Positions 19,285 to 29,901 of a stretch of 64,000 nucleotides of DNA are shown one piece after another. This DNA comes from an uncultured Erythrobacter sp. (lineage in GTDB: Bacteria > Pseudomonadota > Alphaproteobacteria > Sphingomonadales > Sphingomonadaceae). Position 1 is the first letter of the stretch. The number at the start of each line of letters is the position of its first letter. Location of the stretch: the NCBI GenBank assembly GCA_947499505.1, contig CANMOQ010000001.1, positions 974,037-1,038,036 on the forward strand, given 5' to 3'. The position numbers and the translations under genes are program-made. The notes beneath the pieces are model-generated. The model was given only the letters and a program-made list of their open reading frames with translations, was not told the DNA's origin and did not search any database.

Positions 19285-19377
19285 GAGCAGCCCCCTATTG
19301 TCCGTTTGTGGCGGACCTTAGAGGCAAGAGCTTGAAACAGGGTTAAGCGCAGGTTGAGGCGCGCCTATGGGCTGCGT

Positions 19378-19395
19378 GCTGCTGATTCCAGCCAA
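19378..19395 (+). repeat. Left 18-base inverted repeat flanking the FAD monooxygenase gene
   Basis: GCTGCTGATTCCAGCCAA matches the reverse complement of 20957-20974 exactly. After one mismatch three further bases pair. It lies in the 259-base gap upstream of the bestrophin-like gene and 148 bases beyond the monooxygenase stop. Confidence 0.7.
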
Positions 19396-19543
19396 ATTGA
19401 CTGATTGGCCGTCTTTCCTGCCTGACCGATTTTTCACCACTCGTTGCCGAAAGCCGACCTTCGGTTCACGACCCACTAGCTGACGCGGATAGCAAGATCC
19501 GAGCAGTGTTAAATTAGCCGGCAAGTGGCGGACAGCAACCAGA

Positions 19544-20740
19544 TTATGCGTTTTCAGGCTCGTATTGTGGCAGCTCAAACTCATTTTTGTCCTCGCCCTC
19601 ATCATCGAAAAGGCTAATGAACTTTTGCACCGGGGTCGAGGCAGCGAGCCCTGCTCCAAGATTGATGAGATGCACCTTCAAGTCGGACTCGGCGTAGGCC
19701 AAGTCTGGCACTCCCGGCCAAAGCTTTTGCGATTTCTCCGCGAACGGCCGGAACTTCCGCTCATACTCTGCAAAGGCTTTCTCATGATCGTCATGCCCAG
19801 CTATCTCGTTGGCTAGGATGTACGAACCGATAATGGCAAGCGTCGTGCCCATGCCAGTGTAAGGGGTCGGGCAATATGCAGCATCACCTGTTAGCGCGCA
19901 TCGTCCGCGTGACCAGCGACCTGCCTTAATCTGATGCAATGGGCCAAGAAAAATGTCGTCAACATCGACGAGATCATCGGCGATGCGGTCGCATTCCCAG
20001 CCTGCACCGCGAAGGCGTTCTGTCAGTATTTCTTTCTTATCCGACAACGACATACGATCGGGGTCGTCATCATCATTTAGGAAATTGACCGAAGCCCGGA
20101 TTGTGCCATCATTATCTGGACGTAGAAATGCGATGATACCGTTGGATGCTGTATACCAATTCCACCAATCGTTATCACGGTCGTATCTTGGAATGGTGAA
20201 ATACGAAGACCAGCAACCGAGATAATCCTCATGATCACCTTTACCGATCACCAGCCTGCGCGTGGCTGAGTTCATGCCGTCGGCTGCAATGACCAGATCA
20301 AAATTCTCTTGTGAACCATCGGCGAATGTGACTGAGACATCCTCACCATTATCATCCAGTTTCTCGATGGAGTTCCCGAACCGATAATCAACGCCTTGCG
20401 GGTTGGCCTCGACAAGGATCTTCACGAGGTCGCCGCGCAGGATTTCGATTTCCCGTGTTAGCGAACCCTTTTTGTCGACCGGAAATGAACCAGCAGTTTC
20501 GCCATCCTTATCAACAAAACGAAGCCCTTTTTCTCCAGTATGCTGTTCTTCAATCGCACCGCGGACACCCATCATTTCGACGATATCTCTAGCAGCATCA
20601 GTGATATCTATGTTCTGACCACCCAATCTAAGGTCATCGTTCCGCTCAACGACCGTCACTTCGAACCCGCGCTTTGCAAGCCAGTAGGCGGTGACGGGAC
20701 CGGCGACACTGGCGCCGGAAACGAGAACTCGAGCGGTCAT
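19544..20740 (-). CDS. FAD-dependent monooxygenase
   Basis: A 398-residue flavoprotein of the aromatic hydroxylase (PF01494-like) type. The dinucleotide-binding motif VLVSGASVAGPVTAYWLAK starts at residue 5, with the acidic residue at the end of strand two (VTVVERND). The second FAD motif GRCALTGDAAYCPTPYTGMG lies near residue 285, and the DG motif is LVIAADGMNSATR. Such enzymes hydroxylate small aromatics or polyketide-like molecules with NAD(P)H. The base composition is lower in GC than most neighbours, and the gene lies between 18-base inverted repeats, which suggests acquisition. The substrate is unknown. Confidence 0.85.
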   Translation of the reverse strand: MTARVLVSGASVAGPVTAYWLAKRGFEVTVVERNDDLRLGGQNIDITDAARDIVEMMGVRGAIEEQHTGEKGLRFVDKDGETAGSFPVDKKGSLTREIEILRGDLVKILVEANPQGVDYRFGNSIEKLDDNGEDVSVTFADGSQENFDLVIAADGMNSATRRLVIGKGDHEDYLGCWSSYFTIPRYDRDNDWWNWYTASNGIIAFLRPDNDGTIRASVNFLNDDDDPDRMSLSDKKEILTERLRGAGWECDRIADDLVDVDDIFLGPLHQIKAGRWSRGRCALTGDAAYCPTPYTGMGTTLAIIGSYILANEIAGHDDHEKAFAEYERKFRPFAEKSQKLWPGVPDLAYAESDLKVHLINLGAGLAASTPVQKFISLFDDEGEDKNEFELPQYEPENA

Positions 20741-20956
20741 AATTTACTCCTGAACTAAGTTACTCAACTAACGTGATTATTCTGATTAGGTTCCATCGGC
20801 ACGCGCTGAAGAGAGATATGTCGACGGTTCGCCGAGGGCCAAGACTGCGTCGGCTTTGAGCCCGGATCGAGCGAGAGAATACCTTCCGCTATCACCCCCA
20901 TAGAAGGTCATTTCGCAACTGCGATGAATCACCCGAAACTAGACACGCAAGCCAAA

Positions 20957-20974
20957 TTGGCTGGAATCAGCAGC
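20957..20974 (-). repeat. Right 18-base inverted repeat flanking the FAD monooxygenase gene
   Basis: This is the exact inverse of 19378-19395. It ends four bases before the stop codon of the small exported protein gene (20979-21416). Confidence 0.7.
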
Positions 20975-20978
20975 GTGC

Positions 20979-21416
20979 TTAGGAGGGCGGCGGGAACTGA
21001 TATCCCTTGCGCACGGTGCCGCTAAGGCCTGTGCTAAGGATCGGGATGTCCAGTTTTTTGCCATCGCGGTCGGTCTTTTGCAGGATACCGAGGACGTAGC
21101 CCTCGGCCCCATTTGAGATATTGACCGAATGGCACGAGGTGACGTGGGCCGGGATTGCGAGTTTTTGCCCCTTCATTTTACCTTCCGTCACTTCAACGAC
21201 GTAGTAATTGGGCCAAAGCCTGTTTTGCTCGCCCGCACGCTCGCCGGAATAGCGGATTTTGAAGACATCGCCCGTGACCCCGTCGCTTTGATCCGGTTTT
21301 TCTTCCATCACAGGATAGATCACGGATTCAAACTGCGGGCCTTGGCACGCATAGGCCGGAGTGGATGCAGCAGCCAAAACCGCCGTGACGCAACATGCAA
21401 TTGGAAACCTCTTCAT
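20979..21416 (-). CDS. Exported hypothetical protein
   Basis: The start is ATG 21416 (MKRFPIACCVTAVLAAASTP, then AYACQGP), giving a signal peptide cleaved after AYA and a 145-residue product. A GTG six codons upstream is less likely. The mature protein has segments such as PNYYVVEVTEGKMKGQKLAI and SCHSVNISNGAEGYVLGILQ with two Cys residues that may form a disulfide. No family is recognised. It is followed closely by the right inverted repeat of the monooxygenase unit. Confidence 0.65.
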   Translation of the reverse strand: MKRFPIACCVTAVLAAASTPAYACQGPQFESVIYPVMEEKPDQSDGVTGDVFKIRYSGERAGEQNRLWPNYYVVEVTEGKMKGQKLAIPAHVTSCHSVNISNGAEGYVLGILQKTDRDGKKLDIPILSTGLSGTVRKGYQFPPPS

Positions 21417-21501
21417 ACCCACTCCCCAGCACAATGCTCTGATAATCAGTCTGCTAAAGACGCTTTGCTGACAGGGACTTGAACCGGTTTGCAGCGGAGG
21501 T

Positions 21502-22254
21502 TCAGGCGATGATCAGCGCCCTCGCCCCCGGCTCGCCGATCCACTTGGTTTCAACGCCCCAGCTTTTGGCAATAGTCTTGCTGGTCAGCGCATCCTCTGG
21601 CGCGCCATCTGCGACGAGCCGCCCCTGGTCGAGCACCAGCACGCGGCCTGCATGGTTCATCGCCTGGGCCAGATCATGCACGACCAGCACAACGCCCTTA
21701 CCCGCCGCCGCAGCGCTCTTGAAATGTTGGATCAGCGCGGTCTGATGCGCCAGATCGAGCGCGGCCAAAGGCTCATCGGCCAGTATCCATTGCGGCTCTC
21801 CGGCGAGCACTCGGGCGAGCAACACCCGCGCCTGCTCCCCGCCGGACAATTTGCTGGCCGGGCGGCGGCGCAGATCGCTTAGCGCCAATGCTTCAATGGC
21901 TCGCTCGATGGCGTCCTCTCCGCGCTGGCTGCCCCCGTCTCCGCGCGGCATCCGGCCCAGTGCAACGATATTCTCTACCGCGACATCCCAAGCGATTTCA
22001 GCGGATTGCGGGAGATAACCGATAGCTTTTGCGCGGTCCTTTGGATGCAGCGCGGCAATGTCGCGCTTATCCAGCGAGACCCCGCCCGCCACCGCAGGCA
22101 GCAATCCGGCGAGCGTCAGTATCAGGCTTGACTTGCCCGCCCCATTCGGCCCGCAAATCGCGGTGATCTGACCCGGCAGCAAGGTCGCGGCGATATCATC
22201 GAGCACGAGCGCACCTGCGCGGGTGACGGAGAGATCATGCGCCTGCAAAATCAT
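21502..22254 (-). CDS. ABC importer ATP-binding protein (BtuD/FecE type)
   Basis: A 250-residue ATPase that powers uptake through the permease encoded just upstream. Walker A GPNGAGKSSLILTL is near residue 34. The signature LSGGEQARVLLARVLAG and Walker B QWILADEPLAALD follow, and the switch His is in LVVHDLAQAM. The start at ATG 22254 is chosen because it overlaps the permease stop by four bases. The product is of normal size for vitamin B12 or iron-chelate importers. Which substrate is moved cannot be read here; the binding protein looks more BtuF-like. Confidence 0.88.
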   Translation of the reverse strand: MILQAHDLSVTRAGALVLDDIAATLLPGQITAICGPNGAGKSSLILTLAGLLPAVAGGVSLDKRDIAALHPKDRAKAIGYLPQSAEIAWDVAVENIVALGRMPRGDGGSQRGEDAIERAIEALALSDLRRRPASKLSGGEQARVLLARVLAGEPQWILADEPLAALDLAHQTALIQHFKSAAAAGKGVVLVVHDLAQAMNHAGRVLVLDQGRLVADGAPEDALTSKTIAKSWGVETKWIGEPGARALIIA

Positions 22255-23255
22255 AGCATACCCCGGCGCATTTTCAGCAGCAGCCACAGGAAGAACGGCG
22301 CGCCGATTAGGGAGAGCGCGATGCCCAGGCGCAGCTCAGTGATCAGCGGCAGAACGCGCACCGCGCTATCCGCAACGAGCACCAACAGCGCTCCGGCAAG
22401 CGCGCTGGGCAGAATGACGCTGGAGGGCATGCGGTCTGTCATCGGCCGCACCAGATGCGGCACGATCAGCCCGACAAATCCGATAATTCCAGCCACAGCG
22501 ACCCCCGCCCCGACGGTCAGCGCCACGCCGACGACAAGCAGGCGCAACAGCATTCGCGGGTCGACACCCATGCTCCACGCCGCGTCCTCACCCAAAGTCA
22601 GCGCATCGAGCGAGCGCGCGGCGGCGGACAGCACGATCAGGCCAACCGCGATCAGCGGGGCGGCGATCATCACCTCGCGCCACGACCGGTCAGTCAGCGC
22701 TCCGTTCAGCCACAGCACAATCTCCGATAGGGCAAAGGGATTGGGCGCAAGCGTGATGGCCAGCGCCGTCACAGCGCCAGCAAGGCTTGCGATCATTAGG
22801 CCCGCGAGGGTGAACAGTGCGAGGCCCCCGCCGCGCCCCGATGGCGTCCTGCCAGCGATCAGCGCGAGCAGAGCCATGCCCGCGCCCGCTCCGACCAGCG
22901 CAAAGACGGGAAGTGTCCATGACGCCAATGCGCCGGGAAGCACTGCCCCAAACCAGAAGCTCGCGACCGCGCCTAGGGCCGCCATCGGCGCAATGCCAAA
23001 CAGTCCGGGATCGGCGAGCGGATTGCGCAAATAGCCCTGCATCGCCGCACCCGCAGCGCCCAGACCAGCACCAATCGCAATCGCCAGCAGCCCGCGCGGC
23101 AGGCGCAGCTCCATCAGGATCAGCGCAGCGTTGCCGCCCGTCTCTGTAACCGCGAACGGATCAATCCACACCCGGCCCGCTAACAGCGACAGCGGCAATG
23201 CGAGCATCAAAAGCCCGCCAAAGATCAAAGATGCCCGGTGCTCCGCGATGTTCAC
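22251..23255 (-). CDS. FecCD/BtuC-family ABC transporter permease
   Basis: A 334-residue inner-membrane permease with about ten hydrophobic helices. Typical family segments are MELRLPRGLLAIAIGAGLGA near residue 48, AAMQGYLRNPLADPGLFGIA, and near the C terminus GFVGLIVPHLVRPMTDR. It forms a dimeric channel for corrinoids or ferric chelates. The ATG overlaps the stop of the binding-protein gene and its stop overlaps the ATPase start, so all three genes form one tightly coupled operon. Confidence 0.9.
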   Translation of the reverse strand: MNIAEHRASLIFGGLLMLALPLSLLAGRVWIDPFAVTETGGNAALILMELRLPRGLLAIAIGAGLGAAGAAMQGYLRNPLADPGLFGIAPMAALGAVASFWFGAVLPGALASWTLPVFALVGAGAGMALLALIAGRTPSGRGGGLALFTLAGLMIASLAGAVTALAITLAPNPFALSEIVLWLNGALTDRSWREVMIAAPLIAVGLIVLSAAARSLDALTLGEDAAWSMGVDPRMLLRLLVVGVALTVGAGVAVAGIIGFVGLIVPHLVRPMTDRMPSSVILPSALAGALLVLVADSAVRVLPLITELRLGIALSLIGAPFFLWLLLKMRRGML

Positions 23256-24154
23256 TGATAGGCCTTGCTGGGCAAGTTTTCGCGAATTTCACTAAGGCGC
23301 TCAGCGGCTTGGATAATCGTCGGCCCAGCGCAATAAAGCAGTTTTGGATCAAAGGCTTCTACCTGAGTTCTGGGAAGTGCTTTCAGCAAAGGATGCGTCT
23401 GCCCCGAACTGTTTCCAGCAACTAGCACCAGCGCCGGCGGATCGGACAGCAGACCCTCCAAAGAGATATAGTCCGCTTGGCCAAAGCCCTGCGCGGCGCT
23501 GTGATTGGAAAAGCCGGTTTCTTGCATCAAATGGCTGACCAAGGTTGCCTCACCCGGCACGATCTGGCCCGGCTGCCACAGAACTGCAGAGGCTGCTTCC
23601 GAGCCGGTCGGAGGCGCAGCATCAGCCAGCGCGCGCTTGATCTTCGCGATCAGCTCTTCCCCGCGCTGTGGATGCCCGGCCAGCTCAGCAAGCCGCGTGA
23701 TCTGCGCAAAGCTCTGCTCCGGGTCTGAGGCAATGCCAAATGGCTCAATCGGAAAGCCCAGGTCAGTGAGCGCGACCCGGCTCGGCGGCGCGATAAACTC
23801 GCTCGCCAGCACGATATCAGGATTGAGCGCCGCAACCTCCTCCACCGTCCCTCCGGTTACCGCAAATTCACGCGCACGCACCGGATCAATTGAGCTGGAG
23901 TTCGGATCGCGGCTGTAATGCGACAGCGCCAGGATCTGCTCCGGGTCGGCGACCTCGATCAGGATTGCATCGACACACGGATTTAGGCTTACAAAAGAGG
24001 GGTTTGCGCTCGCAAGCTCGGGTATATTCAACGGCCCATCCGGGGCGTCATCCGACGGTGTTTCAGGCGCGCTGCAGGCGGCAGCAAGAGCGAGCAGTGC
24101 CGCTGCTGGCCAAGCCTTTCCTGCGGTCACAAAGACCTGCGCATTCCCACCCAA
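23252..24154 (-). CDS. Periplasmic binding lipoprotein of the BtuF type
   Basis: A protein of up to 300 residues in the helical-backbone metal-receptor family. The N-terminal signal ends in a lipobox (LALAAACSAPE). The body has PSFVSLNPCVDAILIEVADP, then GTVEEVAALNPDIVLASEF, the layout of cobalamin-binding BtuF proteins. The first codon is TTG at 24154 with AAGGA upstream. GTG at 24130 with GCAGG upstream would give a more usual 20-odd residue signal and is a good alternative. It leads the operon with permease and ATPase. No cobalamin riboswitch was seen upstream. Confidence 0.8.
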   Translation of the reverse strand: MGGNAQVFVTAGKAWPAAALLALAAACSAPETPSDDAPDGPLNIPELASANPSFVSLNPCVDAILIEVADPEQILALSHYSRDPNSSSIDPVRAREFAVTGGTVEEVAALNPDIVLASEFIAPPSRVALTDLGFPIEPFGIASDPEQSFAQITRLAELAGHPQRGEELIAKIKRALADAAPPTGSEAASAVLWQPGQIVPGEATLVSHLMQETGFSNHSAAQGFGQADYISLEGLLSDPPALVLVAGNSSGQTHPLLKALPRTQVEAFDPKLLYCAGPTIIQAAERLSEIRENLPSKAYQ

Positions 24155-24338
24155 AATTCTGATCCTTATCCCTCTTTCGCAAGGGGATAGGCGGCTCTAC
24201 GCATGGCTGCAAGATGCGCCGGAAACTCCATCCCAAGCGGCGAGTTAATCCGGGTTAACAATGTGTTCGGTTTCGGGACGGTGGATTTCCTCATATCGCT
24301 AATTGCGGGCGCACACCTTAATTCCAGCATCGCGCATC

Positions 24339-25565
24339 ATGTGGACCCTTTCCAAATCCTCTGACCGGCAAAAGCCGATTTGCCTGCCGGACCGTTCCGG
24401 CGGTGAGCCGCCCTTGCCCGCGCCCAAATTGCCGATGAAGCGCCGCCTGATGGTGCTGGTCGCGGCGATTGCCGTGCCTGCCATGGCGGCCCCCGGCGAC
24501 TTTGGCGCGATTGCGGGCGATGCGCCGAGCGACGGCAGCGGCGCGCCCTACATCGCTTATGAAAATGTGCCGGTGATGCCGTTTGAGACGCCCGGCGGGA
24601 GCTTCCCCGGCTCTGCGTTTTACTATCTCGCCGATCCGCCCAGCGAGGCTTTGGTCGCCCTGCCCAGCACCGACCCGCTCGACACCAGCGCGGATGGCCG
24701 GGAACTCGGCGAGCTCATCAATGTCGGCCCCGCCGCCAGCCCATTTGCGAGCTTCGCGGGCAGCGCCAGCCAATCGCGCGCGCACACCTGTCTTGCGCAG
24801 GCCATCTATTACGAGGCCGCCAGCGAGAGCGAAGCGGGCCAACGCGCGGTCGCTCAGGTCGTTCTGAACCGCGTGGCCCACACCAGCTGGCCCGCCAGCG
24901 TCTGCGGCGTGGTGTTCGAAGGCTCTCAGCGCTCAACCGGCTGCCAGTTTTCCTTCACTTGCGATGGCAGCATGCGCCGCACTCCCAGCGCCAATGGCAT
25001 GGCCCGCGCCCGCCGGATCGCATCAGAAGCCCTCTCCGGCAGCGTCTATGCCCCGATCGGCCACGCGACCCATTACCACACCCTCTGGGTCAATCCATAC
25101 TGGGCAAGCTCACTCGATCACGTCGGAACCATCGGCGCGCACCGTTTCTACAAAAACCGCGGAAGTGCAGGAAAGAAAAGCGCTTTCACACAAAGCTACG
25201 CTGGCTATGAGCCGGGCGTAAGCGCCTCTGGCCCTGCTCCAAGCGCGCCGAACGCCGCCCCGCGAATTGAGCCAGCAGCAGTCAGCGCCGTGCCCGCATC
25301 ACGCGGCGGAACACGCGCAACGTTCACGCCGGGCCGTGCGGCCAATGCCGCTGCAAATGCTAAGCCTTCTACGCCTGACGCCGCGCTGGCAGATCAGAAC
25401 CTGCGCGGCGCTGGGCAAGTGAAAGCACCCTATTCCAACGCGGGCCAATGGAAAGACAGCGCAGGCGCTGCTCTGGCCGCACAAGAGGCGGAGCGTTTGG
25501 CCGCAGAGCGCATGGGCATTTCGGCAGAAGCTATCCAAACCGCCCCGCAAACCCCGGGCAAATAG
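24339..25565 (+). CDS. Cell wall hydrolase, SleB (Hydrolase_2) family
   Basis: The start is uncertain. ATG 24339 is given, since the bases between it and ATG 24435 look coding; ATG 24435 (MKRRLMVLVAAIAVPAMAAP) would begin exactly at a signal peptide. The SleB core spans about 110 residues from THTCLAQAIYYEAA-like sequence (read as CLAQAIYYEAASESEAGQRA) through VVLNRVAHTSWPASVCGVVF to GATHYHT-like GHATHYHTLWVNPYW. The Glu in YYEA is the likely catalytic residue. The C-terminal 130 residues are Ala/Pro-rich and low in complexity. It probably cleaves peptidoglycan in the periplasm. Confidence 0.82.
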   Translation: MWTLSKSSDRQKPICLPDRSGGEPPLPAPKLPMKRRLMVLVAAIAVPAMAAPGDFGAIAGDAPSDGSGAPYIAYENVPVMPFETPGGSFPGSAFYYLADPPSEALVALPSTDPLDTSADGRELGELINVGPAASPFASFAGSASQSRAHTCLAQAIYYEAASESEAGQRAVAQVVLNRVAHTSWPASVCGVVFEGSQRSTGCQFSFTCDGSMRRTPSANGMARARRIASEALSGSVYAPIGHATHYHTLWVNPYWASSLDHVGTIGAHRFYKNRGSAGKKSAFTQSYAGYEPGVSASGPAPSAPNAAPRIEPAAVSAVPASRGGTRATFTPGRAANAAANAKPSTPDAALADQNLRGAGQVKAPYSNAGQWKDSAGAALAAQEAERLAAERMGISAEAIQTAPQTPGK

Positions 25566-25763
25566 CGGGTTGCGCGCTGCCAATTGCGCGCGATCTGCCC
25601 GCGCAACTTCATTTCACCTATGCGCAAGTTAACACGCCGGAAACCTTATCTTCACACGCAGCTTTAGCGCCTTCGCCGCTAGAGCGGTCCTAGTGATCAG
25701 ACTTGAAGCGCGCCGGGATCGACAGCGCGCCCACAAGTGTCAAACAGGACGGAAATTGCCCGA

Positions 25764-26102
25764 ATGACCATTCATTTCGCCGCAGCGCGCACCGCCAATT
25801 GTTCGCCCGTTGCCCGCGCCCTCGCGCGCAGCGAGCGCACAGCTGCGCCTGCCAATGACAATGGCAATCAGGCTCCGGGTGAAGAGATCTTCAAGGCTTC
25901 GCTGCGCCATTTTGCCGAGCACGGACTGGGCGCTGCGCGCGCCGCACGGGCCAAAGCGCAAGAGGCATTTTTCGCTGGCGATCGCCAGGCCTATGACTGG
26001 TGGCTGAGCATCACGCGCACCCTGGATCGGCGCCTCGCAGCAGAGCTGGATCAGCAAGAGGGCGCATCAGCAGGGGTTTCGGAACTCAATCCCGTCGCCT
26101 GA
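25764..26102 (+). CDS. Hypothetical protein, 112 residues
   Basis: ATG 25764 (MTIHFAAARTANCSPVARAL) was chosen over an in-frame GTG at 25737. Residues 35-95 are helical and Ala-rich (EEIFKASLRHFAEHGLGAAR, then AFFAGDRQAYDWWLSITRTL), with aromatic residues in the DWWL segment. There is no signal peptide or membrane helix. It lies 72 bases before the GGDEF-EAL gene in the same direction and may be co-expressed. I recognise no characterised family. Confidence 0.65.
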   Translation: MTIHFAAARTANCSPVARALARSERTAAPANDNGNQAPGEEIFKASLRHFAEHGLGAARAARAKAQEAFFAGDRQAYDWWLSITRTLDRRLAAELDQQEGASAGVSELNPVA

Positions 26103-26174
26103 ATACCTGAAATAAGGCATTCTATTTTTGGTAAGTAGAGCGTTAACCTAGCCTTGACCAATTTGGGTTAGCCC

Positions 26175-28157
26175 ATGTGTATGTCAGGCAAGGTCAGCCC
26201 TCTTTCCAAAATCCGTCGCGCCATGCGTGTGCAAGAAAGCTCGGACACTCTGTCTGAGCGCGTTCGGCGGACGTTGGTCAAGACGCTCTACACCCAGCCT
26301 GCCAGCCTAGCGATCGGCGCGGTCAACGGCATCGCCTGTACTGCGGTTGCCGCGTGGGTTGCTGATCTCAAAATTCTCTACATCGGCTGCGCGATCCTGA
26401 CCGTGATCGCCATTGCGCGATTGGTTGCGGCGCTCGGCCTGTCCGCTGACGAAGACGGTGCCAGCACGCGCAGCCTAGAGCTGATCTATGAAATCGGCGC
26501 TTTCAGCTACGCTTTCACCATTGGACTCATTGCCTCACTGACAATCTGGTTTGAGGCCAGCGCCGAGGTTGAGGTGCTGATGATCGCCAATGCGCTGTGT
26601 TACGGAGTGGGCATCTGCGCCCGAAACGCGGGCCGTCCGACCATTGCTCTGGGGCAATTGGCGCTGGTGTGCGCGCCGATCATGGCCGTTTCTCTGTATG
26701 CGGGTACGCTCGCCTTCATCGCTCTGTTCATCAACATCTGCCTGTTGATCCCGGCGATGATGTCGATCACTTTCAACGTCTTTAAGGTTCTGCGCGATTC
26801 CATTGCCTCGGCGGAGACCAGCGCCAAGCTCGCTGAAAAAATGCAAGTTCTGGCCCGTACTGACGTGGTAACAGGCCTCGCCAACCGAGCCGGGCTCAAC
26901 CACTCAATGGTTGGAACCATGATGACGGTGAATGAGGACACCCGGCTTGCGCTGTTCTGGATCGATCTCGACCGCTTCAAGGAAGTGAACGACCTGCTCG
27001 GCCATCCTATCGGCGACCGGGTCTTGTCCGAAGTCGCCAGCCGCCTACGCGAGGTCTCGCCCGATCTGGCCACCGTATCGCGCTTTGGCGGGGACGAGTT
27101 CATCGTCTTCTGCCCGGTCGACAGCCGTCTGGATGCAGAACGGCTCGCCAGCGAAATCCACGCAGAGATCATGCGCCCCGTGCGCGTCGATGGTGACCGT
27201 CTGGAAGTGCGCGCCTCGGTTGGTGTCGCTCTGCTGCCAGATGATGGCGCGGACGCCGACAGCCTGATGCAATGCGCCGACCTTGCCCTGTATCATGCGA
27301 AAGTGGGCGGGCGCTCGCAGACGCAATTCTTCGATCAATCCATGACCCGCGATCTTGTACGCCGCCGTGAAATTGAAGACGAGCTTCGCACCGCACTGCA
27401 ACGCGATGAGCTGTCGATCTTCTACCAGCCGATCATTGATCTGGAGACCGGCAAAATCCGCGCGTTTGAAGCTCTGATCCGCTGGTTCCACCCGGAAAAG
27501 GGTGAGCTGCGCCCCGATGAGTTCATCCCCGTGGCCGAAGAGACTGGGGTCATTGTCACACTGGGCAATTGGATCACGGCGCAGGCCGCGCGCACCGCCG
27601 CACAGTGGCCCGAAGACATTTCCCTTGCCGTGAACCTGTCGCCATTGCAGATCCGCGCACCTGGCGCGGCGCTTGCGATCCGCAACGCTCTGCGTGAAGC
27701 AGGCCTTGATCCCGCCCGGCTAGAGCTGGAAGTGACCGAGAGCCTGTTTATCGAAGACAATCACGCCACTGGCAATTTCATCCAGGAATTGTCATCAATT
27801 GGCGTGCGCTTCGCTCTCGATGATTTCGGCACGGGCTATTCCTCGCTCGGCTATATCAACACCTTCCCATTCAAGAAGATTAAGGTTGATCGCAGCTTCG
27901 TCTCTGGCCCCGATGTTGGCCGCCGCAGCGATGCGATTATCCGGGCCGTGGCCGAAATGGGCTCGACCCTGGGAATGGATATTGTGGCAGAGGGCCTTGA
28001 GACCATTGAACAGGTTCAGGCCGTGCGCGCGGCCGGATGTAATATGGGCCAAGGCTTCTATTTCAGCCGCGCTGTGCCCGATTATCTTGCCGCCATGCTG
28101 CTGGAGCAAGAGCGCGAAGGCGAAACACCGCTCGCAGGCAAACGCATCACCGGCTAG
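26175..28157 (+). CDS. Membrane GGDEF-EAL cyclic-di-GMP protein
   Basis: A 660-residue protein. Residues of about 45-215 hold about five to six membrane helices with no clear sensor motif. The GGDEF domain follows, with the active-site motif RFGGDEF at about residues 302-308, so diguanylate cyclase activity is possible. The EAL domain starts near residue 405, with FEALIRW near 430 and the DDFGTGYSSL metal/loop segment near 555, so phosphodiesterase activity is also possible. Both motifs are intact, so net direction cannot be predicted. Two in-frame ATG codons (26175 and 26181) are available. Confidence 0.92.
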   Translation: MCMSGKVSPLSKIRRAMRVQESSDTLSERVRRTLVKTLYTQPASLAIGAVNGIACTAVAAWVADLKILYIGCAILTVIAIARLVAALGLSADEDGASTRSLELIYEIGAFSYAFTIGLIASLTIWFEASAEVEVLMIANALCYGVGICARNAGRPTIALGQLALVCAPIMAVSLYAGTLAFIALFINICLLIPAMMSITFNVFKVLRDSIASAETSAKLAEKMQVLARTDVVTGLANRAGLNHSMVGTMMTVNEDTRLALFWIDLDRFKEVNDLLGHPIGDRVLSEVASRLREVSPDLATVSRFGGDEFIVFCPVDSRLDAERLASEIHAEIMRPVRVDGDRLEVRASVGVALLPDDGADADSLMQCADLALYHAKVGGRSQTQFFDQSMTRDLVRRREIEDELRTALQRDELSIFYQPIIDLETGKIRAFEALIRWFHPEKGELRPDEFIPVAEETGVIVTLGNWITAQAARTAAQWPEDISLAVNLSPLQIRAPGAALAIRNALREAGLDPARLELEVTESLFIEDNHATGNFIQELSSIGVRFALDDFGTGYSSLGYINTFPFKKIKVDRSFVSGPDVGRRSDAIIRAVAEMGSTLGMDIVAEGLETIEQVQAVRAAGCNMGQGFYFSRAVPDYLAAMLLEQEREGETPLAGKRITG

Positions 28158-28362
28158 CCCGAGCCTCGAACGCTGTGCCGAACAGGCGGTGTTCACTACG
28201 TCCTTTCCCTGAAAGACAGCTGATCGCACAGCGACTAGCGATGCGATTTGTATTCAACCGCGCATCCCGAGCGACTTAGACACCAGTCAAGCAACGTAAA
28301 AGCGCCCGCGCCACGCTCGCTATTCACACCTTATCGCTACTGCGAACTATTTGCGAAAATAG

Positions 28363-29487
<1,125 letters not shown>

Positions 29488-29598
29488 CGCGCTGATGCGC
29501 CTACGCCGTCTCTCCTCACCAGCCTCTACAGCGACCGCTGCAGCGGGGGCGTTTGGCGCTATGCGCTTGGCTTCGACTGCGAATAAGGGAGCGCGGGC

Positions 29599-29901
29599 AT
29601 GATGGAATTTGACGATTTGGGGATCACCCTGTTCATGCTCGGCTTTGCCGCTGCGCCGATCGTGCTCGGGCTGGTCATACTGCGCTCTATGAATGCGAAG
29701 TCAGCTTTGATTGCGATCGCTGCGGTACTCGTCTTGTCGATGGCCGGTCTGGCCGTCGTTGGTCTGGGCCCGCATGCGTTCATCCTCATCCCGCTCGTCC
29801 CAATGTGGGCTGGGTGCATCGTCAGCATGATTATCACCACCATCGTGCTCGTTCGCGCACGGATGAAGGGCAAAGCGGAAGAAACGAGCGACGCCCTATG
29901 A
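29599..29901 (+). CDS. Small membrane protein
   Basis: A 100-residue protein with three hydrophobic helices (TLFMLGFAAAPIVLGLVIL, ALIAIAAVLVLSMAGLAVV, LVPMWAGCIVSMIITTIVLV) and a short charged tail. It begins with two adjacent ATG codons. Its stop overlaps the start of the next gene (ATGA at 29898-29901). It is the first of four tightly packed genes between mdh and sucD. No family is recognised. Confidence 0.65.
   Translation: MMEFDDLGITLFMLGFAAAPIVLGLVILRSMNAKSALIAIAAVLVLSMAGLAVVGLGPHAFILIPLVPMWAGCIVSMIITTIVLVRARMKGKAEETSDAL

Noticed and set aside
24155..24338. Cobalamin riboswitch before the BtuF-type gene
   Set aside because: The conserved B12-box and GCCACTG-like core were not found in the short gap.
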